Below are positions 58,064 through 64,000 of a DNA stretch of 64,000 nucleotides, piece by piece. The DNA comes from Tubulanus polymorphus (lineage: Eukaryota > Nemertea > Palaeonemertea > Tubulaniformes > Tubulanidae): the NCBI RefSeq assembly GCF_964204645.1, contig NC_134028.1:11635001-11699000 (forward strand), read 5' to 3'. Below the pieces are notes generated by a model. That model was not told the DNA's origin, made no database searches, and worked only from the letters and a program-made list of their open reading frames with translations. The first letter of the stretch is position 1. Each line of letters starts with the position of its first letter. The position numbers and the translations under genes were made by a program.

Positions 58064-58727
58064 ATTCGTTAAAAGTTTTTCAATTGGAACTCCTTTTGAA
58101 TTAGGTTTACTAGTTTTGGAAGTTATATTCTGTTCAGAAGTTGTTTCTGTTTCTAAATTATTATCGATTGTTTCAAATAATTCATTAATTCTTTGTTTAA
58201 ATACTCTTTCATTTTTAATAATTTCTTCTTGTGTTACATCTTCTATTTCATTACTATTTCTTATTCTTTTAATTCTAGATAGGTCTAACTTAAGCAAAGT
58301 TGATTCTGCTGATATTTTGTTTTGTTTTTTATAAGAGATATCAATATAATAATCATCTTTCAAATGATAATAATATTCACCATCTAAAGATTTTAATTCT
58401 TGTACTAAAAGTCTGGCGCCTCTGGCATTTATATTATATCCAGATTTTTCAAATATAGGTTTGAAATTATAAATATATTCATTATATTCTAAATTTTGTT
58501 TTACTAAATCTGGATTTTCATTTTTAAGGATTTATTCTCGATCTAGTTCTTCTATCAAATTCATCTGTTGATTGGCCTTTAGAACCACTATCTGCTAAAT
58601 TAGAATTATATGCTGATTCATTACCATCATCAATATTAGTTTCTGCATCATTATAATCATCATCAATATATCCTTCATTATTATTTCCCATGCCTTCCAT
58701 TTCATAATCTTCTCCACCTTCTGCCAT
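58064..58727 (-). pseudogene. Coiled-coil membrane protein, 5' part (split by the BEL element)
   Basis: The start is ATG 58727 in GTAAATGG context. An acidic, glycine/asparagine-rich N-terminus (MAEGGEDYEMEGMGNNNE) runs to a stop at 58524. A one-base shift just before it gives a frame that continues without a stop through NARGARLLVQELKSLDGEYY and the helical ISYKKQNKISAESTLLKLDL to the AATCC insertion point. The remaining 3' part is at 48326-49071. The conserved block after the shift and the correct order support one original gene with three lesions: shift, retrotransposon, second shift. Confidence 0.7.
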
Positions 58728-58742
58728 TTACATAATAAAAAA

Positions 58743-60042
58743 TCAAAATTTAAAATATAATATTCCTCCTATTACAATTCCTATACAAGTTAAAGCTAAT
58801 TTAGTATTTTCATGGGATTTATTATCATCATTTAGTTTAATTATATCATGTTGAATATTATCAGTTTTTATATTTTCTGATGTATTGTAATCTTTTATTT
58901 TAGAATCGTTATTTAATTTAATATTCTTAGTTTTAGTTTCTGTTGATTGAATACGTTTTTTTATTTTTTTCACCTTCCATTAATTTTGGAGCAGTAATTA
59001 TCTTTTTATTTATATCATTCAATCCAAATGAATTATTTATTGTTGCAGTTTTAATTAGATTATTATAACCAATTATGTTTCCCATCTTTAATACTAAATC
59101 ATTAGAAATGATTAATAGATTAGGGCCTATACAATAATTTAATCTAATATGTGATTTATCTAAATAATTTTGATATCTTACAATGTTTTCCGGAATCGAT
59201 CTATTTTTATCATTATGAATTGAATCTTCAAATAATACTTTAAATTGTTTCTGCGCATCGAATGAAGTTTTATCATTTCCAATTATTGGGGATCTTGTTT
59301 CAACTTGCGCACCTAGAATACATATCAAATAAGTTCTAATAGATTGATTTATTCTTTGTATACCTGATTTTGTAAAACCTTCACCATTTTCTAAAATGAA
59401 ATTAACCCAACCATTATTATCAATTTTATAATTATGATAAGCTGAAATTCTATGCATATAATCAATTCTTTTTATTTCAAACTCTTCACCAACACCTTGC
59501 AATTTACCATGCGCTCTAAAATCGAAATTAATATTTATATTAAATTCATTACATATTTTATAAAACTTAGATAGATTAATATTATTATCCAATTCTTTAA
59601 AATATTTAGACCCGGGTAAAGGACATTCTAATTAATTTAATATTATTCTGACTTGAAAATATGTGTGAAATCTAAATATTGTGTGAATTAATTTTAAATC
59701 AGAATACTTCAAATTTTATCTAAGTTATTTAAATGATCATTCCAACTTATTCCACATCCTGTTGTTGCACAATAAACAGCAAAATCTAATTGGTTCTGCC
59801 AATATTTCATATTAGATTTTACTTTATATATATGGTATTCATCTCGAGTAAAAGTAACTTCATATGTATTAAATATATTTTCCATTTTAGAAATAAAAAA
59901 ACTGTTATTCAGTAACATAAATTTCCAAATTAGTTAATGAATTTAAAATTACATTTCTATATGTAATATTTTTCTTAAAATCTATTGCAGGAATATTATA
60001 TTTAATTGATTTATTATATTGAAAAGCTTTTGGAAACCCCAT
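58743..60042 (-). pseudogene. Decayed virus-like structural protein with C-terminal membrane helix
   Basis: The start is ATG 60042 in TATAAATGG context (MGFPKAFQYN). The frame breaks at about 59920, continues in 59709-59918 (LDFAVYCATTGCGISWNDHL), is broken by stops around 59620-59700, and resumes in 58933-59592. That part has GFTKSGIQRINQSIRTYLIC, ILGAQVETRSPIIGN and NIIGYNNLIKTA. A final shift in the A-rich stretch near 58960 leads to a basic linker and a hydrophobic C-terminal helix (LALTCIGIVIGGILYFKF) ending at 58743. The order and spacing fit one protein of about 430 residues known to me only as an uncharacterised companion of the F54H12.2-like capsid gene. Function unknown. Confidence 0.6.
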
Positions 60043-60061
60043 TTATATAATTAAAAAATAA

Positions 60062-60493
60062 TTAATTAACTAATTCTTTTAATAATTTATCTTGTTCTTC
60101 AACTGTTATATTACCATTTAACCTTATTATATAATCTAGTGTATTCTTTAATTTATTAATTTCTTTTATATTAGTTTTAATTTTTTCTTTATTACTTTTT
60201 ATATTCAATTTTGAACTTATACCAGTTAAAGCACTTGAACTTAATCCTAATACGCCAATTGATATAGCTAAAGGTGTTAATGGACTGAATATTGCTAGAA
60301 ATGTTATTACTGAACTAATTGTAACCGAACCACTCATAATCAAATAATATATTATTTTACTCTTTAAATATTTTTTCTTTTTTATCTTTAAGTCACTTTC
60401 AAATTCTAATATTTGTTTTTCTAAATATGTTTTTAATTTAGTTTTATTTATATCATGAGGAATAATATCAATATTATCAACTTTATCTTCCAT
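60062..60493 (-). CDS. Two-helix membrane protein, 143 aa
   Basis: An intact frame has start context TAAATAAATGG. A charged N-terminal helix (KTYLEKQILEFESDLKIKKK) is followed by two hydrophobic segments (IIYYLIMSGSVTISSVITFL; PLAISIGVLGLSSSALTG) and a lysine-rich C-terminal coiled coil. No family recognised. It lies between the preceding small membrane gene and the decayed structural gene. Confidence 0.7.
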   Translation of the reverse strand: MEDKVDNIDIIPHDINKTKLKTYLEKQILEFESDLKIKKKKYLKSKIIYYLIMSGSVTISSVITFLAIFSPLTPLAISIGVLGLSSSALTGISSKLNIKSNKEKIKTNIKEINKLKNTLDYIIRLNGNITVEEQDKLLKELVN

Positions 60494-60513
60494 TTATTTA
60501 GCAAAAAAAATTA

Positions 60514-60936
60514 CTAATTAGTAAACTTATAAGCAACAAATATAACAATAACAGTTCCGCCTACAATCCAAATTATTTCATATTTCTGTTGTTCTTTACT
60601 TGGGGTATAATAATCTGATAATTTAGGTTAGTATAGATGTAATTTTTCTTTATTGGTTACCGCGTTATATAAACTCATTGCATCATCAACTGATTGAAAA
60701 TCTCTGTGTGAAATCTTCTGATCATATAATTCCTTGTTAATATAATCCATATAGTTTTGTCTCTTTTCTCTATATTCTTCAGCTGCTTTATTGTATTTCT
60801 CTAATGCTAAGTTATGTCTTTTTTGTTCTGTTAATGATCCATTTTTATCAATATGCTTGAATAAATAACCACCACCAGTAAATGCTAAAGCGTTAACAAT
60901 TGCCGATCCTATAATAGTTATAATTGCAGAAGCCAT
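60514..60936 (-). pseudogene. Small membrane protein interrupted by one in-frame stop
   Basis: The start has TAAATAAATGG context (MASAIITIIGSAIVNALAFT). An N-terminal hydrophobic helix is followed by a charged helix (KAAEEYREKRQNYMDYINKE) and DVDAM-like SVDDAMSLYNAV. TAA at 60628-60630 stops translation, but the same frame continues for 37 codons (PKLSDYYTPSKEQQKYE) into a second membrane helix (IIWIVGGTVIVIFVAYKF) and its own stop at 60514. The continuation looks like the natural C-terminus, so one substitution has probably truncated a protein of about 140 residues. Programmed readthrough is less likely given other lesions. Confidence 0.7.
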
Positions 60937-60960
60937 TTATTTAGTAAAATAATTACGCAT

Positions 60961-61176
60961 TTATATGGGAGGAATATGTTTTTCTAAATAATCAATAGTT
61001 AAATTAGATAAAGTAACAGCTAATGTTAATTTTAAAATATCATTTATATCAAATCTATCAACATTAACACTTCCCATTTTAAATACTTTTTTTAATACCA
61101 TTGAATAACCAACAGTTCCAACTGATAGTAATGCGCCATTATATAATCCAGTTATTATCCACTTATTATCACTCAT
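60961..61176 (-). CDS. Small membrane protein, 71 aa
   Basis: An intact frame starts in ATAAATGAG context and overlaps the upstream gene by four bases (ATGA). It begins MSDNKWIITGLYNGALLSVG and has one hydrophobic helix and a second amphipathic one (ILKLTLAVTLSNLTIDYL). Similar small proteins accompany this capsid gene type in other invertebrate elements, as far as I recall. It is probably a virion membrane or capsid-lining protein; function unknown. Confidence 0.7.
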   Translation of the reverse strand: MSDNKWIITGLYNGALLSVGTVGYSMVLKKVFKMGSVNVDRFDINDILKLTLAVTLSNLTIDYLEKHIPPI

Positions 61177-61517
61177 TTATTTATCAAAAAATTACTATCA
61201 TCAAAATATTTAGTTAACTTATTTATGATTATTTCAACATATATTTCATTACTACTTTTATGATTATCATATATTTTGGTTAATATGTTTTTAATATCAT
61301 CAATAATTCCATCTTCATTTAATTCATAATATTCTAAAGGTGATTTAATTAAATCAATTACTTTTTCTATATTATAATTTTCTTTATTAATCATTGATGC
61401 ATTGTTGAATGATTTACTTTTTATATCAGTAATTACATCATTTAGTTTAATTCTCATTTCTTTACCATGTTTAAAATCAAACCCAAAACATATACTCGGT
61501 CCAACAGTTATATTCAT
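61173..61517 (-). CDS. Hypothetical protein, 114 aa
   Basis: An intact frame with start context TATAAATGAA begins MNITVGPSICFGFDFKHGK. The rest is charged and helical with no membrane segment. Its stop codon overlaps the start of the next gene (ATGA), suggesting coupled arrangement. No family recognised. Confidence 0.6.
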   Translation of the reverse strand: MNITVGPSICFGFDFKHGKEMRIKLNDVITDIKSKSFNNASMINKENYNIEKVIDLIKSPLEYYELNEDGIIDDIKNILTKIYDNHKSSNEIYVEIIINKLTKYFDDSNFLINK

Positions 61518-61534
61518 TTATATAGTGAAAAAAA

Positions 61535-62296
61535 TTACTCTTTACATCTTATAACTAATTCATAAATTACAGGAAAGTTATTCAAATCAATTAAATATCC
61601 ATTGTGATTTCTAATTTCTAATCTAAAATTATTAAAACGACGAATGCATGGTTTGAAATCACATTCTGTTAAATTATAATTTATTTGCGTTCCAAATTCT
61701 TTAACATTCTTCAATGGTAAAATGTTTAGTAAACCAGAATTACAAGTTTTATCTTTAGTTGCTTCGAATGTTTTTGTAGGATCGATTAAATTGCAATAAA
61801 TATAAAAATGCGTGTAAGGTATTAAGTTTGGTGTAACAGCATCAATATTTGTAAAAGATCTATCTGGAAGAATTCCTAACAGTTTAGCTATAGGTTTTTT
61901 TACCATAAATTTATGTTTTTCACTATTAGACAACCTTATCTTTATTCTATCAGAACTATCACTTTTTAAAAATCTAATACTAAACCCAGAACTACTACCT
62001 AATTTGTGCCAGGCTTTTCTATTAATTTCTTGTGCTAATGTATCTAAATTATATAACCCCGGTTTTAAATATATATAGACCCATGAATCTATGTGTCTAT
62101 TAAAAACTAAAAAGGCTCTATGTTCAATAGTTTTATTCGATATATTATAAAAAGAATTACATAAACTTATATTAACTAATTTTAAATCTACACAATTCTT
62201 GAATTCTCTATCTAATTGTACTAGTAAATTTTGTGATTTATAATTAGTAAGTCTACTAGAATCAACAAATATTCTGTATTCTTTTAATTCTACCAT
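61535..62296 (-). CDS. Candidate penton-like minor capsid protein (single jelly roll), 253 aa
   Basis: An intact frame starts in AATAAATGG context. The protein is beta-rich. The closing block, RRFNNFRLEIRNHNGYLIDL followed by VIYELVIRC (last 35 residues), has the pattern seen at the C-terminus of Polinton/adintovirus penton proteins: strand, short turn with G, strand. Central parts include FNRHIDSWVYIYLKPGLYN and AKLLGILPDR. It would close the capsid vertices around hexon-like major capsid protein. The assignment rests on this motif, length and context. Confidence 0.62.
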   Translation of the reverse strand: MVELKEYRIFVDSSRLTNYKSQNLLVQLDREFKNCVDLKLVNISLCNSFYNISNKTIEHRAFLVFNRHIDSWVYIYLKPGLYNLDTLAQEINRKAWHKLGSSSGFSIRFLKSDSSDRIKIRLSNSEKHKFMVKKPIAKLLGILPDRSFTNIDAVTPNLIPYTHFYIYCNLIDPTKTFEATKDKTCNSGLLNILPLKNVKEFGTQINYNLTECDFKPCIRRFNNFRLEIRNHNGYLIDLNNFPVIYELVIRCKE

Positions 62297-62310
62297 TTAT
62301 TTTACATATT

Positions 62311-62664
62311 TTATTCGAAATCTATTTCATGATGCCCTTTTTCATTCTTACCTTTGTATACGAAATAGAAATCTCCAGAACATAATTCTTCTAGATCTTC
62401 ACTTGATAATCTATGAAATCTATCCGGTAAATATGTTCTGAATTTATACGTATTTCCTTTTAATCCTTCATATTCTAAGTGTATAACTAATTTATCTCCA
62501 TAGTTATTAGTAACTGTAACAATATCTGTAATTAGATATTTCTTATGAATTGTTAATTCTGTTAACTTTTTGGATTTATAATCTACAGATTTTACATTTG
62601 TTATATCTTTAATTCTATCTAGAAATAATTTGTTGTTCTCACTGTGTGTTTGTTTACTCTCCAT
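62311..62664 (-). CDS. Possible OB-fold single-strand DNA-binding protein, 117 aa
   Basis: An intact frame starts in TATAAATGG context. Alternating strands (HKKYLITDIVTVTNNYGDKL; TYKFRTYLPDRFHRL) and a C-terminal FYFVYKGKNEKGHHEIDFE resemble small proteins that accompany replication genes of such elements. It lies immediately downstream of the polymerase gene, which fits a replication role. The function is inferred. Confidence 0.5.
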   Translation of the reverse strand: MESKQTHSENNKLFLDRIKDITNVKSVDYKSKKLTELTIHKKYLITDIVTVTNNYGDKLVIHLEYEGLKGNTYKFRTYLPDRFHRLSSEDLEELCSGDFYFVYKGKNEKGHHEIDFE

Positions 62665-62693
62665 TTATAATGCATATTTTTATTAAAATTTGA

Positions 62694-64000
62694 TTAACAC
62701 GTTAGAATTCTTTTCATTATATCGTTCTCTTTTGTTTCTTCTCTTTTAAATTTTAAGTATTCATCTAAATTGCAACCATAAGCAACTGTATGAATTCCAT
62801 CATCTAGAATATATCTTTTATCATCAAATGGGTTTAGACTTATCTTTTCAATTTCTTCAATAAACATTTCATGATCTTCAGATCTTAAACATCTCATCTT
62901 ATGTTTTCTAACTTCTTCATTGAATATACAATTGATGTAATCTTTGAAATGAATATTCTTTTCTACTACACTTTTGGTTATTCCTTTTAACTTTTTAGCT
63001 TCATGTTCTTTAGTTTTATATGAATACATTTTAGATCTAATACCGATGAATTCAATCATTTCTTCACCACCTAATTCATCTTTGAATTTACCGGGAACTT
63101 TTTTATTATCATTGCTAAACAATTCATGATCTTTAGGATAATTACTGAAATCAAAATGATGTTTTAATGTTTTTAAATCATCAGTTATGTTATCAGTTTT
63201 TATCTTTAATATGTAACTGTCAGTATCAAAATATAATATTTCTATATGTTTTTCTCCGAAAAGTGGTTGTAATACATTATAATAAAATTCATACATTAGT
63301 AATTTTGATAATTCTAAAACTGAAGCGCCAACATAGATTGGTTTATTAAATTTCATTGATGTTCTTCTCATTTTAACTGCGGCTAAATTTTCATCAAATA
63401 TTCTGTTACCTAAAAACTTAGGATATGATTGTAAATGTCTAATTCTTTTACCATTACTAACTAACTCAATATCATTTCTATTTCTAATATTTTCACAAGT
63501 CTTACCATAGAATGCATTATTCATTAACTTGAAGAAATCTTTCTCGAAATCAGTTTTAGCTTCAGTTCTCTGTTTGGTGTTAAAATCTATATATTTTTCT
63601 AACCATTTAGATTGACTAAATGAAATATATCTATGTACTTTTTTAGAACCATTCCTTGATTCAAATAAAACTTTAACATTCTATAATGTACTACATAATT
63701 ATTTTTATCTTCTTGAGTTACCATTAACTTTTCTGTATGAATAAGATTTTCGGGTTAAATTCTTTTTTGATAATTTGATAATTCTTCATGAGTAACGGTT
63801 TTATGGTCGGGACAGTATGCTAGATTTCTAGATTTAAATTTAATATGTTCAGGATATTCTAAATCTACAACAAAGAAGTAACCAGTATCTGAATCATCTG
63901 CAATATCTAGAATTCTTTTCTTCCAATCAAATTTATCATTATTTTCATTCTGTAAAACTTCACTTATTTCAAATACTCCATAAGGTTGTGGTTCCATCAT
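62694..64000 (-). pseudogene. Protein-primed-type family B DNA polymerase, partial and broken
   Basis: The gene runs off the right window edge, so the N-terminal exonuclease region is absent. From 64000 the frame encodes GYFFVVDLEYPEHIKFKSRN and reaches an in-frame stop at 63755. The fingers region continues in the same frame and shifts in an A-run near 63620, then leads into the intact 3' part from 63524: LMNNAFYGKT (motif B-like), VLELSKLLMYEFYYN, YFDTDSY (motif C, two catalytic D, near residue 100 of that part) and FIGIRSKMYSYK. These are hallmarks of DNA_pol_B_2-type viral polymerases found in Polinton-like elements. The stop and shift make this copy inactive. Confidence 0.85.

Larger units (their letters stand above)
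43600..64000. mobile_element. Integrated Polinton/adintovirus-like DNA virus (left part)
   Basis: A 20-kb AT-rich block carries densely packed, intronless small genes unlike the rest of the window. It holds a protein-primed-type family B DNA polymerase, a candidate double-jelly-roll major capsid protein, a penton-like protein, several one- or two-helix membrane proteins and zinc-finger proteins. Ten of its starts share TAAATG. The main block runs on the minus strand from the right edge to 47074, and three genes at the left end run on the plus strand. The right end, and any integrase, protease and packaging ATPase, are outside the window. The left boundary was not defined by terminal repeats. 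Frameshifts and stops in several genes show decay. A BEL/Pao retrotransposon occupies 49072-58058. Confidence 0.82.

Noticed and set aside
57878-58363. 161-residue protein across 57878-58363
   Set aside because: Its C-terminal third is antisense BEL LTR; the true gene is interrupted at 58059-58063.
58743-58973. Separate 76-residue membrane protein
   Set aside because: It has no ATG; its only start would be GTG inside the preceding gene. It reads as the frameshifted C-terminus of the 58743-60042 gene.

Overview
This window is nuclear DNA from an animal, most likely a marine invertebrate. It is AT-rich, exons are short and separated by kilobase introns with GT-AG borders, and mobile DNA of many classes fills most of the space. 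The phylum cannot be fixed from the sequence alone; some dispersed repeats resemble ones common in molluscs and related groups.

Left part (about 4.6-24.7 kb, minus strand): seven consecutive, phase-compatible exons of a host PARN (poly(A)-specific ribonuclease) gene. Its first coding exon (to the right) and its 3' exons (to the left of 4.6 kb) were not found. The introns carry an hAT element of about 3.8 kb with a decayed transposase gene (12338-16176), a decayed non-LTR retrotransposon (about 19.2-22.4 kb), MITEs and older repeat copies. A piggyBac-like MITE lies further left.

Middle (25-36 kb): a 154-bp satellite in a higher-order arrangement, a retroelement LTR followed by an unusually long tRNA-Ala-complementary segment, a degraded coding remnant near 32 kb, and a small spliced gene candidate with a YY1-type promoter near 34 kb.

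35.7-41.5 kb: two MITEs with 8-bp target duplications sit beside a 4738-bp Merlin-like (IS1595/ISXO2-type) transposon with terminal inverted repeats and a perfect 8-bp duplication. Besides an intact DDE transposase it carries a divergent, intact three-exon gene for a DUF3987-like P-loop ATPase of 529 residues. A Merlin element with an ATPase cargo gene is the most novel-looking item here.

43.6-64 kb: the left part of an integrated Polinton/adintovirus-like DNA virus. It has a family B DNA polymerase (cut by the window end), a candidate double-jelly-roll major capsid protein, a penton-like minor capsid protein, several small membrane proteins, zinc-finger proteins, a 1.3-kb minisatellite and a hairpin between convergent gene blocks. 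Ten of its genes start in a TAAATG context. The copy is decaying (frameshifts, in-frame stops). One of its genes is split by a young BEL/Pao LTR retrotransposon (49072-58058, duplication AATCC), which is itself interrupted by a 1659-bp MULE-like element (9-bp duplication).
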